A DNA stretch of 64,000 nt from Hymenobacter jejuensis (lineage in GTDB: Bacteria > Bacteroidota > Bacteroidia > Cytophagales > Hymenobacteraceae): assembly GCF_006337165.1 (NCBI RefSeq), contig NZ_CP040896.1, positions 2,108,001 through 2,172,000 of the forward strand, read 5' to 3'. This document shows positions 35,659 through 43,697 of this stretch, piece by piece. How positions within the stretch are numbered: position 1 is the first letter of the stretch; each line of letters starts with the position of its first letter. Below the pieces are notes generated by a model. It did not search any database. It saw only the letters and a program-made list of their open reading frames with translations, and was not told where the DNA came from. Position numbers and translations under genes: made by a program.

Positions 35659-36075
35659 ATGAAGATTCGTGTTTTCCTGCCCATTGCTTTGCTGGTGAGC
35701 CTGAGTGCTTTAGCAGCGCAAGCCCAAACCAAGTTACCACCCCGCAAGCCCGTTGCACCCCGCGGCCGTGTCGCGCCGACGGGCATTACACTAAAGGACG
35801 GCGCCATGATGAAAGAAGGCAAAGTCATGATGACGCAGAACGGCCACACCGACCCGCTGAGCCAAGACGTAACCCTGGTCAACGGTACCAAGATTGCGGT
35901 CAATGGGACTGTCACGGCGCCCGATGGCACCACAACCATGCTCAAGGAAGGCGACTACGTTTCGCTGACCGGCCGCGTCACGTCCGCGTCGATGAAAGCC
36001 CAACAAGACAGCCTCATGATGGCGGCCAAAGACGGGGGCAAGGACAAAACCAAAATGAAGCGCAAAAACAAGTAG
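35659..36075 (+). CDS. Exported DUF6799-like protein
   Basis: A 138-residue exported protein with a signal peptide (MKIRVFLPIALLVSLSALAAQAQ). The mature part has DUF6799-type repeats with Met/Gly/Asp-rich turns: GITLKDGAMMKEGKVMMTQNGHTDPL and VTLVNGTKIAVNGTVTAPDGTTTMLKEGDYV. The C-terminus is strongly basic (KDKTKMKRKNK), similar to the tails of the two M16 proteins in this window. Function unknown; Hymenobacter genomes carry many copies. The frame is open back to 35530 but the ATG at 35659 begins the signal peptide. A perfect palindrome follows the stop. Confidence 0.82.
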   Translation: MKIRVFLPIALLVSLSALAAQAQTKLPPRKPVAPRGRVAPTGITLKDGAMMKEGKVMMTQNGHTDPLSQDVTLVNGTKIAVNGTVTAPDGTTTMLKEGDYVSLTGRVTSASMKAQQDSLMMAAKDGGKDKTKMKRKNK

Positions 36076-36110
36076 CTTATAGTCAGGTTATTATCTTGCA
36101 ATTAAAAGCG

Positions 36111-36148
36111 AAGCGGGCCGACTGGAAGTACTTCCAGTCGGCCCGCTT
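36111..36148. terminator. Perfect 38-bp palindrome after the DUF6799-like gene
   Basis: 19-bp arms without spacer (36111-36129 / 36130-36148), GC-rich, followed by CTGTCT rather than a T run. It lies 35 bp after the stop and 34 bp before the convergent small gene's 3' end, so a shared bidirectional terminator is likely. Confidence 0.7.
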
Positions 36149-36182
36149 CTGTCTGGGTAAAGGCGAGTCGCATTCGCCCGAA

Positions 36183-36377
36183 CTACGCTTGGGTGTAGTC
36201 CTGAAAAATAAGGGCTGCTTCGGCTTCGTCCTTCGCGCTCACGATCTCGTCCATCACGTACTGAATTTCCGCCTCGGTCCAGCCTTGGGCTTCTGCTGCC
36301 TTCACGAAAGCTCCCAGCGCCACAAACCGATCGGCCTTGGCTGCGATATCCCATTTGACTTTCTTGCGAATATTCAT
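36183..36377 (-). CDS. Small hypothetical protein (64 aa)
   Basis: A short, mostly helical acidic protein with no signal peptide (MNIRKKVKWDIAAKADRFV...). Codon use is like its neighbours and it is flanked by a bidirectional hairpin, so it is probably a real gene. I do not recognise the family. It has a helix-turn-helix-like spacing (GAFVKAAEAQGWTEAEIQYVM) but not enough to claim DNA binding. Confidence 0.6.
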   Translation of the reverse strand: MNIRKKVKWDIAAKADRFVALGAFVKAAEAQGWTEAEIQYVMDEIVSAKDEAEAALIFQDYTQA

Positions 36378-36414
36378 TCGAAAAATGGCGTAAGTATCTG
36401 GTTGGTAGGCTGAT

Positions 36415-36798
36415 TTAGCGGGCGGCGTGCACCACTTTGAGCTTCACCGGCGCGACGCCCTGGCCCATGATGCCGATTTTGCGGGCCGCCTTCCGCGACA
36501 AGTCGATGATGCGGCCTTTGGCGTGCGGCCCGCGGTCCGTGACGGTCACTTTCACCGAGCGATTATTGCGCGGGTTGGTCACCCGCACGACCGTGCCGAA
36601 GGGCAAGGTGTTGTGTGCGGCCGTCAGGCGGCCAGGGCGGTACACGGTGCCGCTGGCCGTTTCGCGGCCGTTGAACTTATCGGCGTAGTACGACGCCTGG
36701 CCGCTTTGGGTGAAGGTACTGCTGCTCGCGCAGGCACCCAAGAACCAGGGCAGCACTAAAAGCAGCAGCGAAGCAAAACGAAGGCGAAAGTCAGGCAT
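36415..36798 (-). CDS. rlpA: RlpA-like septal ring lytic transglycosylase lipoprotein
   Basis: A 127-residue lipoprotein (lipobox LGAC, near residue 23) made up of the double-psi beta-barrel domain of RlpA. Core motifs are ASYYADKFNGRETASG, RLTAAHNTLPFGTVVRVTNPRNNRSVKVTVTDRGPHAKGRIIDLSRKAA, including the DRGP-F/H stretch that carries the catalytic Asp. There is no SPOR domain. RlpA cleaves denuded peptidoglycan strands in some bacteria; here a similar role is inferred. The ATG at 36798 begins the signal peptide; the same frame runs on to 37119 only by chance. It is 85 bp downstream of the GH25 lysozyme gene on the same strand. Confidence 0.88.
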   Translation of the reverse strand: MPDFRLRFASLLLLVLPWFLGACASSSTFTQSGQASYYADKFNGRETASGTVYRPGRLTAAHNTLPFGTVVRVTNPRNNRSVKVTVTDRGPHAKGRIIDLSRKAARKIGIMGQGVAPVKLKVVHAAR

Positions 36799-36883
36799 TG
36801 GCAAAAACAGAAAGTGAAGCCGGCAAGTAAGCGTTACGAAACAGGCGATGCTTGTGTTGAATATGAATATAGTATGTTGATTA

Positions 36884-37729
36884 TTAATCGGTTGATTTTG
36901 ATAATGAATCGTTGGCTTCTTTAGATGGCGTCGGAATACGCAGCGAAAGCAGGCTGTTGAAGCTGCCTTGGTATACGTTGAAATCGACGGTGCCCCGGAT
37001 GCCGGGCACGTACGCTTCGTCGGAATGTTGCCAGATAATCCACTTTTCGCGGGGCAGCGACGGGCTATCCACTTCGTAGTGCGCCAGCCACAGCGGGTAC
37101 TTGTCGAAGTGGCCGGCAAGGTGGCGTTTGTAGAAGCTGTAGTTGGAATACAGAATGGGACGGACGCCGTAATGGCGCTCTACCAAACGCAACCAAGTAT
37201 CTATGTTTCTGCGCATTATAGAAACATCGTGAAACTCGGGGGCTTCCACGTCCAGCACCGGCGGCAGGTCGCCGGGCGCGAGCGGCACAGTGCGCACGAA
37301 GAGATTGGCCTGCCGGGCGCCGTCGTAGTTGGGCTGGAAAAAATGGTAGGCCCCACGATAGATGCCGGCCGCCCGGGCGCCCCGCCAGTTACCCGCAAAA
37401 CGCGGGTCGCGCAGCGTCACGCCTTCCGTGGCTTTGATGAACGCAAACCGCACATCGTGGCTCGCGACCAGCTTCCAATCGATGCGGCCCTGATACGCCG
37501 AAACGTCGATGCCATGCACCGAATAGCCTGATAGTAAGGGGGTTCGCTCCAGCCCCGTCAGATTTTTACTGATAAACGTAGCATAGGTGCGGCGGGCGTA
37601 GCGATTGATTGGTCGCCGGTAATGCACGTAAAAAGCCAGCAGCCCGACCAGCAGTGCCAGAGCGGCCCAGCCCAAGTACCGGCGCGACGCAGCGGCGCGG
37701 GAAGAAGCAGGTCGTCGGGGTCGATTCAT
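36884..37729 (-). CDS. GH25 lysozyme-like muramidase, membrane-anchored
   Basis: A 281-residue GH25 muramidase with an N-terminal basic cytoplasmic stretch and one membrane helix (about residues 19-38), then the catalytic TIM-barrel domain. Counting from the upstream ATG at 37741, the family motifs are GIDVSAYQG (D79) and VLDVEAP with the catalytic DxE (D164, E166); KATEG and the C-terminal WQHSDEAYVPGIRGTVDFNVYQG follow. It hydrolyses peptidoglycan in the periplasm. The ATG at 37729 is preferred because a TAnnTTTG box ends only two bases before the ATG at 37741, so the transcript would start about there. The stop codon lies in an AT-rich dyad region. Confidence 0.9.
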   Translation of the reverse strand: MNRPRRPASSRAAASRRYLGWAALALLVGLLAFYVHYRRPINRYARRTYATFISKNLTGLERTPLLSGYSVHGIDVSAYQGRIDWKLVASHDVRFAFIKATEGVTLRDPRFAGNWRGARAAGIYRGAYHFFQPNYDGARQANLFVRTVPLAPGDLPPVLDVEAPEFHDVSIMRRNIDTWLRLVERHYGVRPILYSNYSFYKRHLAGHFDKYPLWLAHYEVDSPSLPREKWIIWQHSDEAYVPGIRGTVDFNVYQGSFNSLLSLRIPTPSKEANDSLSKSTD

Positions 37730-37743
37730 TAGCGTTGCCATCT

Positions 37744-37751
37744 CAAAGGTA
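37744..37751 (-). promoter_or_regulatory. -7 promoter box that decides the GH25 start
   Basis: On the minus strand TACCTTTG matches TAnnTTTG exactly; the ATG at 37741 follows after only two bases, so transcription must begin at or after it and the ATG at 37729 is the more likely start codon. Confidence 0.45.
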
Positions 37752-37872
37752 ACGTATCAGGATATAGGGCTGGTACCCGGCCCGCGCAAAAATGCCGATA
37801 CCGGCGTAGATTTGCGTACAAGCCAGCGGTGCTGGCTCTATCGCCTACTTTCGCTAGCAGAAGAACAACGCA

Positions 37873-38145
37873 ATGGCCACTTCCGATTTCTCCGACGCCC
37901 GCGACGAAGCCGGTCACCTCATCCGGGAGTTGCACGGCGTGACGCTGGCCCAGATTCTGGAGTATCTGGTGGCGCGCTACGGTTGGCCCGAGCTCGACCG
38001 CCGCATTCGCATCAATTGCTTCGCCGTCAATCCGAGCATCAAGTCCAGCCTTACGTTTTTGCGCCGCACGCCTTGGGCCCGGGCTAAGGTCGAGGAACTC
38101 TACATCCGAACCCGCTCAGAAGAAATTCTGAAGTCTAAAGGATAA
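37873..38145 (+). CDS. VF530 family DNA-binding protein
   Basis: A 90-residue protein with the VF530 core: LHGVTLAQILEYLVARYGWPELDRRIRINCFAVNPSIKSSLTFLRRTPWARAKVEELY, matching the conserved central segment of this family (DUF2132). A solved member has a helical fold proposed to bind DNA; the role in the cell is unknown. A TACTTTCG box lies about 35 bp upstream of the ATG. An AT-rich dyad follows the stop. Confidence 0.85.
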   Translation: MATSDFSDARDEAGHLIRELHGVTLAQILEYLVARYGWPELDRRIRINCFAVNPSIKSSLTFLRRTPWARAKVEELYIRTRSEEILKSKG

Positions 38146-38162
38146 AAGCCGAACTTATTTAC

Positions 38163-38189
38163 ATAAGTTATTGATTGTAAATAACTTAT
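38163..38189. repeat. AT-rich dyad after the VF530 gene
   Basis: 10-bp perfect arms ATAAGTTATT / AATAACTTAT around a 7-nt loop, 17 bp past the VF530 stop codon. Another member of the AT-rich gene-end dyad family. Confidence 0.6.
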
Positions 38190-38231
38190 ATCGAGATTCA
38201 ATATTCAGTATCTGAAATTCAACATTCCCTC

Positions 38232-38555
38232 ATGGCCGATGTTTCCCAAAAATCTGGTCCGCTGGCGCTGCTGGGAGGCTTCGTGTGCTTTGTCGGGTTT
38301 GAAGCGCTCGCGTATTATGCCTTGCGCTTTGCCACCTCCGGTCTGGGCATGAGCAACCAGATGCAGCCCGAAAACACGATCGTGAGCAATTGGGTGAAAA
38401 CGGTGGTGTTTCTGCTGCTGCACCTGGCCTTGGTGGTAGTGGCCGTGCTGCTGCTCAGCAACCGGCTGCCGCGCCGCTACCGCGGGCAGGTGATGGGCTG
38501 GTTTTACCTGTCGCTGTTCACCGGCTTCCTGCTGCTGATTCCGTTGTTTGCGTAA
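38232..38555 (+). CDS. Small integral membrane protein of unknown function
   Basis: A 107-residue protein with three membrane helices (about residues 10-33, 52-76 and 87-106) and a polar loop after the first (GLGMSNQMQPENTIVSNW). No family was recognised. It is convergent with the subtilase gene across a strong shared terminator. Confidence 0.65.
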   Translation: MADVSQKSGPLALLGGFVCFVGFEALAYYALRFATSGLGMSNQMQPENTIVSNWVKTVVFLLLHLALVVVAVLLLSNRLPRRYRGQVMGWFYLSLFTGFLLLIPLFA

Positions 38556-38623
38556 AAGAATAACTGCTTCGCCGGCATCGTCAGGGTTAAAAATAGGGCT
38601 CAGCCGGCCCGCGAGATAAAGCC

Positions 38624-38655
38624 AAACAGGGCCGCCAACTTTGGCGGCCCTGTTT
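38624..38655. terminator. Bidirectional terminator hairpin
   Basis: 15-bp perfect stem AAACAGGGCCGCCAA / TTGGCGGCCCTGTTT (38624-38638 / 38641-38655) between the convergent membrane-protein and subtilase genes, flanked by A-rich sequence on the left and T residues on the right. Confidence 0.8.
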
Positions 38656-38680
38656 GCTTAAGTATGTGATATAGAATTGC

Positions 38681-39925
38681 TTACAGATGCCCAATTGGGT
38701 CGGCTTTGCCGTCGGGATCTCCCTTTACGTAGCCGCTGATCGTGAATGACTTGCCCTTCACAAGCAGCACGCCCGCCATGTGCGGCGTGGCCATGGAAGT
38801 ACCGCTGATTGTGTTGTAGCCGCCGTTCAGCCACGTCGATTTGATGCTCACGCCGGGCATGCAATAGTCCACGGGCGGGTTGCCGAAGTTGGAGAAATAC
38901 GCCCACGTGTCGGTGTTGTCCATGGCCGAAACCGTGTAGATGTTCGGGCCATTGACGCGGGCCGGCGAGTGGTTGGTTGCGCTGTCGGATTCGTTGCCGG
39001 CGGCCAGTGCAAACAGTACGCCGCCCGCAGAGGCGTTCAGCACCGCATTGTCGAGGGTCGTAGATACGCTGCCGCCTAGGCTCATATTGGCCACATCACC
39101 AGCTTTGCCCTTCGAACCCACATAATCGACTCCTGCTATGACGCCGGAAGTGGAGCCGCTGCCGCGGGCGTCGAGCACACGTACCGCGACTACCGTCGCC
39201 CCCGACGCTACTCCCACCACGCCAATGGAGTTGTCGATAGCTGCGATGGTACCCGATACGTGGGTGCCGTGGCCGTTGCCATCGTCGGGCGAGGCGTAGT
39301 TGGCGCCGCTAGTCAGAAACGACTTGCTGCGCGCGACGTCAACATGCAGATCGGGGTGATCGAGGTCGATGCCGGTATCAATGATCCAGGCCGTTTTGCC
39401 GGTTACGGTGGTATGGCCCACACGTGCAATGCCGTAGGGTATCGTTTGAGCCGGTTGGGTGGTACCACCGCCGGAGGTAGGCTTGCCCAACGTGATCACC
39501 CTGTCTTGCTCAATGTAAGCCACGCGGTCGTCTTGTCGGAGTTGCGCCACCTCGCCGGGCGTCAGGCTGGCTGAGAACCCCTTGAGTACGTGGCCATACG
39601 CATGACCAACTGCTTCTGCCCGCAGACCTTTGCCTTTCAAAAGTCCTTGCGCTGAGGCTTTTACCTTCGCCACTTTCTCCTCATAAGGGGCCGAAGGGCT
39701 TACGTCGACAGAACCGTCTTTGAACACGACGATGTACTGCCCGGGAATGAGGTCGCCTGCATTCTGGCCGTTATTCCCTTGCGCATCGTTGCTGGTAGCT
39801 GCCGCAGTTGGGTCGGTAGGCTCCACGCCCCCGTCCGAACACCCCACAAAGGTGGCCGTTGCCGCAAGTAAGGAAGCACCCAATAACCAAGGCGTAAACC
39901 GGATATTTAGTTGTTGTTTCTGCAT
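38681..39925 (-). CDS. Subtilisin-like serine peptidase (S8), lipoprotein, with I9 propeptide
   Basis: A 414-residue exported peptidase. The signal ends in a lipobox-like FVGC (C29), then a linker and an inhibitor I9 propeptide (about 61-146, [11 protein letters not shown]...RVAYIEQD). The catalytic domain shows the full triad: D183 in [15 protein letters not shown]219 in [11 protein letters not shown]377 in [12 protein letters not shown], and the oxyanion-hole N311 in AAGNES. It resembles proteinase K-type subtilases and should be active. The ATG at 39925 is chosen (signal peptide start); the frame extends nine residues further. A long, gene-free stretch lies upstream. Confidence 0.92.
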   Translation of the reverse strand: MQKQQLNIRFTPWLLGASLLAATATFVGCSDGGVEPTDPTAAATSNDAQGNNGQNAGDLIPGQYIVVFKDGSVDVSPSAPYEEKVAKVKASAQGLLKGKGLRAEAVGHAYGHVLKGFSASLTPGEVAQLRQDDRVAYIEQDRVITLGKPTSGGGTTQPAQTIPYGIARVGHTTVTGKTAWIIDTGIDLDHPDLHVDVARSKSFLTSGANYASPDDGNGHGTHVSGTIAAIDNSIGVVGVASGATVVAVRVLDARGSGSTSGVIAGVDYVGSKGKAGDVANMSLGGSVSTTLDNAVLNASAGGVLFALAAGNESDSATNHSPARVNGPNIYTVSAMDNTDTWAYFSNFGNPPVDYCMPGVSIKSTWLNGGYNTISGTSMATPHMAGVLLVKGKSFTISGYVKGDPDGKADPIGHL

Positions 39926-40280
39926 GCTGTTGGCAAGTGAAGGGTGGAACAAAAAGGCCTCAGCGGGCAGCTTAGCGCCGTGCTTAGGCAGCGCGGGTAC
40001 CTATCGCCACGTGCGGAAGCCAAATGTATATTAAGCTCTTAGGCGCTCATTAGCAAGTGCTTGAGTTGCTATCTGCTTCGCTAAACTCGTGCTGCAACGG
40101 CTAGTGAGGCTAAAAAAGCTGTTTACAGACTAATGAAGCTGATTTTGCTCGGAAAGCAAAAAATTATGATATTATAAATAATGAATATTATTTTATTAAG
40201 TCTGCTGAAGTAGCAAGCTGTTATAAGATCTGTGATATAAGTTACTTATAGTCAAATCCTTGTGAAAAATACTGCAAAAT
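39926..40280. other. Gene-free stretch upstream of the subtilase
   Basis: About 350 bp with no supported gene. GC content falls sharply after about 40130 (long A/T runs, an ATAAGTTACTTAT-type dyad near 40240). It should hold the promoter of the subtilase gene and ends in the Hsp20 terminator; nothing else is recognised. Confidence 0.6.
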
Positions 40281-40307
40281 AAAAAAGCCACTGCGGAAGC
40301 AGTGGCT
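40281..40307 (-). terminator. Rho-independent terminator of the first hsp20 gene
   Basis: AGCCACTGC (40286-40294) pairs with GCAGTGGCT (40299-40307); on the minus strand a T tract follows. It lies about 60 bp past the Hsp20 stop. Confidence 0.8.
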
Positions 40308-40367
40308 CAACAATGGAACAAATGCCGGTCGGTCCCGACGTTATAAAAGGAGCAGCAAGAGCAGATC

Positions 40368-40751
40368 TTAGCGCTGCTTGATTTCGATTTCGCGTTGGCG
40401 GGCTGCTGGGTCCTGGAACGGAATGCGAACGCGCAACTCGTTCTCTTCGTGCACCGCATCGATGCGGCTCAGGTCGAGGTTGGCGGGCAGGTCCAGGGTT
40501 TGGGCAAACAGCGGAGCGGCAAGCTTATCGTCGGGCTGGTGGCGGTATTCGCAGTACACCGTAAGCTTGTTGTTGTTGAGTAATACGTGGAAGTTTTCGG
40601 GGCTTACCGTAGGGGCCGCCACCCGAATCACCACGCCTTTGTCGCGCTTATCTACGCGCATCACGGCTTGCGCAGTGCCGCCGCCCAACGTATTGAGCAG
40701 GTCCAGTTGCGGAGCGATGTTGCGGATAAATTCTTTGCTGATCAGGTTCAT
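40368..40751 (-). CDS. Hsp20/alpha-crystallin family protein (short)
   Basis: A 127-residue small heat-shock protein, a holdase that binds unfolding proteins. The alpha-crystallin domain runs from about residue 33 (VDKRDKGVVIRVAAPTVSPENFHVLLNNNKLTVYCEYRH) to the end (NELRVRIPF with the AxxxIxI-type end replaced by IEIKQR). The N-terminal arm is short and the usual GVL motif is replaced by ENELRV, so this is a divergent member. A 255-bp non-coding region upstream (40752-41006) separates it from the divergent hydrolase-like gene and contains the imperfect dyad GTCACGC-TTTCT-GCGTCAT near 40830. Confidence 0.82.
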   Translation of the reverse strand: MNLISKEFIRNIAPQLDLLNTLGGGTAQAVMRVDKRDKGVVIRVAAPTVSPENFHVLLNNNKLTVYCEYRHQPDDKLAAPLFAQTLDLPANLDLSRIDAVHEENELRVRIPFQDPAARQREIEIKQR

Positions 40752-41006
40752 GGTTTGGTTTTCCTCTCTTAGTACGAGCTCCTTAAATCAAATCTTGTAC
40801 CAGCAACTAGGAAGGGCTTCTGTCACGCTTTCTGCGTCATCTTGGCGGGCTGAAAGGACTCGCTATTAGCTGTTTGTGGTCATAATGGCAGGGCAAGGGA
40901 CACCGATTTATCTGCAAAACAACCAGAAATAGTGGCTCATCCCGCCTCGAAGCCCAGCTTGCGTATATAGGGGTAAAGCGTCCTCACGATACTCAGCACC
41001 TTGCTT

Positions 41007-41693
41007 ATGCAGCCTGCTACTTTTGCCACCACGCGCACCGCCCGCTATTATAGCCTCGGCCCGGCCGGCCCCGATGTGCGCCATATTTGGTTTTGCCTGC
41101 ACGGCGAAGGCCAGCCCGTTGCCGAACAAGCTGCGCAGCTGGAGAAACTCGACACGCCCGAACGCCTGCTGATTTTGCCCGAGGCCCTGTCGCGCTACGC
41201 CCTGCCACCCGACGAAGACGGCCAGCGCCGCGTGGGGGCTGCGTGGTTTGCGGCCGGCGATCTGCTCCCCGACTTCACCGACCTCACCACGTACCTCGAT
41301 GCCTTGGCCGACGAAGTGCTGGCTACGTGTCCGCCCGATACGCCCGTAACGGTGCTTGGCTATGGTCACGGGGCCGCCGCCGCGTGCCGCTGGCTGGCCG
41401 GCAACCGCCTCGCCTACGAGCGCCTGATTCTGTACGCAGCTGTGTTTCCGCCCGAAATTGATCGGCGTGCGACCCTCGTTGGCCTGCCCGAACGCCCGGT
41501 GACGGTGGTAGCCACTACAGCCGATGCGTATACGCCCGAAGCGGCAGGCGAGGGGCTGGTGCAGGATTTGTTGGAAGCGGGCCTCAGCGCGCAGCTCCTC
41601 ATCGTTGATGAAGGCCCCCTGACGTTGGCTGCGCTGGGCGCGGGCGGCGAAACCGTGGTAGAACCGGCTCCCGATCCAAATCCCACCGAATAA
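41007..41693 (+). CDS. Serine-hydrolase-fold protein lacking catalytic Ser and His (pseudo-esterase)
   Basis: A 228-residue protein with the layout of the small phospholipase/carboxylesterase (alpha/beta hydrolase) family: an oxyanion-type start IWFCLHGEGQ, an LLILPEALSRY strand, then VTVLGYGHGAAAACRW where the nucleophile elbow should be. The GxSxG motif is GYGHG (118-122), so the Ser position is G120. The usual GGH near the end is DEGPL, with P204 at the His position. Both catalytic residues are therefore replaced, and activity as a serine esterase is unlikely. The reading frame is intact with normal codon use, so it seems maintained, perhaps for binding. Start is ATG 41007 (a TTG lies at 41001). 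Confidence 0.75.
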   Translation: MQPATFATTRTARYYSLGPAGPDVRHIWFCLHGEGQPVAEQAAQLEKLDTPERLLILPEALSRYALPPDEDGQRRVGAAWFAAGDLLPDFTDLTTYLDALADEVLATCPPDTPVTVLGYGHGAAAACRWLAGNRLAYERLILYAAVFPPEIDRRATLVGLPERPVTVVATTADAYTPEAAGEGLVQDLLEAGLSAQLLIVDEGPLTLAALGAGGETVVEPAPDPNPTE

Positions 41694-41724
41694 AAAAAGG
41701 TGCCTCTTGCGAGGTACCTTTTTG
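41694..41724 (+). terminator. Rho-independent terminator after the hydrolase-like gene
   Basis: A-tract and GGTGCCTC arm pairs with GAGGTACC and a T tract with one G-T pair and one mismatch; loop TTGC. It may also serve the convergent Hsp20 gene. Confidence 0.75.
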
Positions 41725-41748
41725 ATTTGTATTGGTACTGTCTGATTA

Positions 41749-42396
41749 TCAAGAGCCTACGCCCCGGCGGTCCAGGTCGTTGTTGGCTCCTTGTCCGTTG
41801 CCGACTTCCTGGCCTTGTTTGCTGCTTGAGGCACTGCTCTTGTCTTTAGAGGAACGGCCTTTGGACTGGTCGCCCGACTCACTGCTTTGCACCGGAATAT
41901 CGGTGGCTTGCTGGCCCATGCGCTCCGACATCTGGCCGCTGCCCGAAGCGCTCTGGCCGCCCTTGACTTGGATCTGATGGCGCATGGTTTTCTGTTCGTC
42001 TTTGGGCACGTGCACCCGCAGCACGCCGTCTTCAAACGAGGCTTCTATCTGGCCAGGGTTCACGGTATCAGGGAGTTGGAAGGAACGTTGGAACGACCCG
42101 TAAGAGCTTTCCACAATGTGGTAGCGGCGGTCGTTCTGCTCGTTCTTAAACTGCCGCTCGCCCGAGATCGTGAGCCGGCCCTGATGAAAGTCGACTTTAA
42201 TGTCTTCGCGCTTCAGGCCGGGCAGCGAAGCTTCGATTTCGTAGCCCTTCTCGGTTTCAAAAGCGTCTACCTGCGGCGAGAAGTTGGAAACACGTCCGCG
42301 CGAGGCCATCGAGTCGTTGAAGAAGCGGTCGAGCATGGACGAAAAGTTCGTCGGCATCATGTCCGAAAATGAGTCTTGATACTTCTGAATAGCCAT
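41749..42396 (-). CDS. Hsp20/alpha-crystallin family protein with long disordered tail
   Basis: A 215-residue small heat-shock protein. The crystallin domain (about residues 42-140) is canonical: VDAFETEKGYEIEASLPGLKREDIKVDFHQGRLTISGER, then SFQRSFQLPDTVNPGQIEASFEDGVLRVHVPK with the GVL motif. Beyond residue 145 is an unusual tail of about 70 residues rich in Ser, Gln, Gly, Asp and Lys (SSESGDQSKGRSSKDKSSAS), clearly disordered. Typical family members end soon after the IxI-type motif. The stop codon lies in an AT-rich TGATTATCAAG motif. It is 104 bp downstream of the acyltransferase gene on the same strand. Confidence 0.9.
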   Translation of the reverse strand: MAIQKYQDSFSDMMPTNFSSMLDRFFNDSMASRGRVSNFSPQVDAFETEKGYEIEASLPGLKREDIKVDFHQGRLTISGERQFKNEQNDRRYHIVESSYGSFQRSFQLPDTVNPGQIEASFEDGVLRVHVPKDEQKTMRHQIQVKGGQSASGSGQMSERMGQQATDIPVQSSESGDQSKGRSSKDKSSASSSKQGQEVGNGQGANNDLDRRGVGS

Positions 42397-42500
42397 GGTA
42401 GTAAGTCTTTAAAGAGTGAATTACTAATCTTGACGACGCGTATTTTACGTAGGCTAATTTCGGCTAGGTTTCACCAAATGGCAGAAAATTTTCGCTGTTT

Positions 42501-43625
42501 TTATCGTGTTGAGGCTGGTTTTTGGTTTTTAACAGGGTATTGCCATCTACGGCCCAGCTCCCGAACTGGCCGCTCCACAAAACGCCACGAAAAGGCAGCT
42601 ACTGCCACCAAAATTGCCAGCATCGGGAGCACCTGCCACCCCGACTTTCCCCAGTCCATGAGGGCCTGGTAATACGCCCCACCGGCGAGGCTCGTGCCCA
42701 CGCGGTGCAATACTCGGTACAGCAGCACAGGCAACATAAGGTGATAGAGATACACCCCGTAGCTGATGCGCCCCAAAAACACAAAAGCCGGCCATGTAAG
42801 CAGCCGGCGTGCCCTCGGGGCCGTGGTGCTGAGTGCGGCCGCCAGTAGCCCCGCCGCTGCCCCGGCTTGCAGTGTTGGCCCCAAGATAAGCCGTCCCGCG
42901 CCACCCAGTTTTTCCAGAAAAAGATAGGCCACCAGCAACGCCACGCCCACGCCCGTCCACCGCACCGCCGGCCAGCTAACTTGCTCAAGCACAAGGCCCA
43001 GCAGCCCGCCTATAGCAAACAAATCGAGGCAGGCCGGAGGCAGAATCAGGGCGAAAGAGGTGCCTGTAGCGTACAGCAACGCCCAGCGTACCAGCGGCCC
43101 CAGCACGGCCAACAGCCCCAACAACGTACGAAAATGCGGCACCGGTACCAGCAATACCAGCAAGGGCCAGACAAGGTAGAACTGTTCCTCTACGGCCAGC
43201 GACCACAGATGGCCCGTACCTTCACCCCAAGACAACTGCCTGAAAAACAGAAGGTTAGCGCCGTGCAGCGCAAACCACGGCAGATGCTCGCGAACAAAAC
43301 TCAGCCGCAATACCCACGAAATCCCGACGACTAAGTAATAAGCCGGCAAAATGCGCAACGCCCGGCGCACATAGAAGGGACTTAGCACTTGCCAGCGCCC
43401 CGCGCCCGCAGCGGACCGCGCCCGGCGCAGAATTCCGGTAATGAGTAGGCCGCTCAGCACGAAAAAGCCCGTAACCCCCAGTCCACCCGTATCGAAGGGC
43501 ACCCAACTGCTTGGCAGCCAATGCTCCCAGATGACCAGCAATACTGCCGCCGCCCGAAACGTATCGAGTTCGGGCCGGTGAGTAGCAGTAGAAGTTACAG
43601 GGCGCGCAGGCAAAGCCAAGGACAT
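42501..43625 (-). CDS. Acyltransferase family 3 membrane protein (OafA/YrhL-like)
   Basis: A 374-residue polytopic protein with about ten membrane helices. The family features are the N-terminal RPELDTFRAAAVLLVIWEHW (RxxD..R and H), GGLGVTGFFVLSGLLIT, the PFYVRRALRILPAYYL loop and WSLAVEEQFYL in the middle. Such enzymes transfer O-acyl groups onto surface or exported polysaccharides or glycans; the acceptor is unknown here. No polysaccharide biosynthesis genes are adjacent. It follows a SpoIIAA-like gene across a terminator. Confidence 0.9.
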   Translation of the reverse strand: MSLALPARPVTSTATHRPELDTFRAAAVLLVIWEHWLPSSWVPFDTGGLGVTGFFVLSGLLITGILRRARSAAGAGRWQVLSPFYVRRALRILPAYYLVVGISWVLRLSFVREHLPWFALHGANLLFFRQLSWGEGTGHLWSLAVEEQFYLVWPLLVLLVPVPHFRTLLGLLAVLGPLVRWALLYATGTSFALILPPACLDLFAIGGLLGLVLEQVSWPAVRWTGVGVALLVAYLFLEKLGGAGRLILGPTLQAGAAAGLLAAALSTTAPRARRLLTWPAFVFLGRISYGVYLYHLMLPVLLYRVLHRVGTSLAGGAYYQALMDWGKSGWQVLPMLAILVAVAAFSWRFVERPVRELGRRWQYPVKNQKPASTR

Positions 43626-43633
43626 GCAAAGAA

Positions 43634-43656
43634 GCCCGGCCGACGGCCGGGCAAAA
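43634..43656 (-). terminator. Terminator of the SpoIIAA-like gene
   Basis: GCCCGGCC/GGCCGGGC stem (43634-43641 / 43645-43652) with a 3-nt loop; on the minus strand it is followed by TTCTTT. It lies 40 bp past the stop of the SpoIIAA-like gene. Confidence 0.75.
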
Positions 43657-43697
43657 GTTGGGAGCCCGAAGTAAACGGTTTTGCGCCGACCGACGGC

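Noticed and set aside
36799..37119. Extension of the rlpA frame towards the lysozyme gene
   Set aside because: The added residues lie in a second frame of the lysozyme gene and show no protein-like pattern; the ATG at 36798 starts a proper lipoprotein signal.
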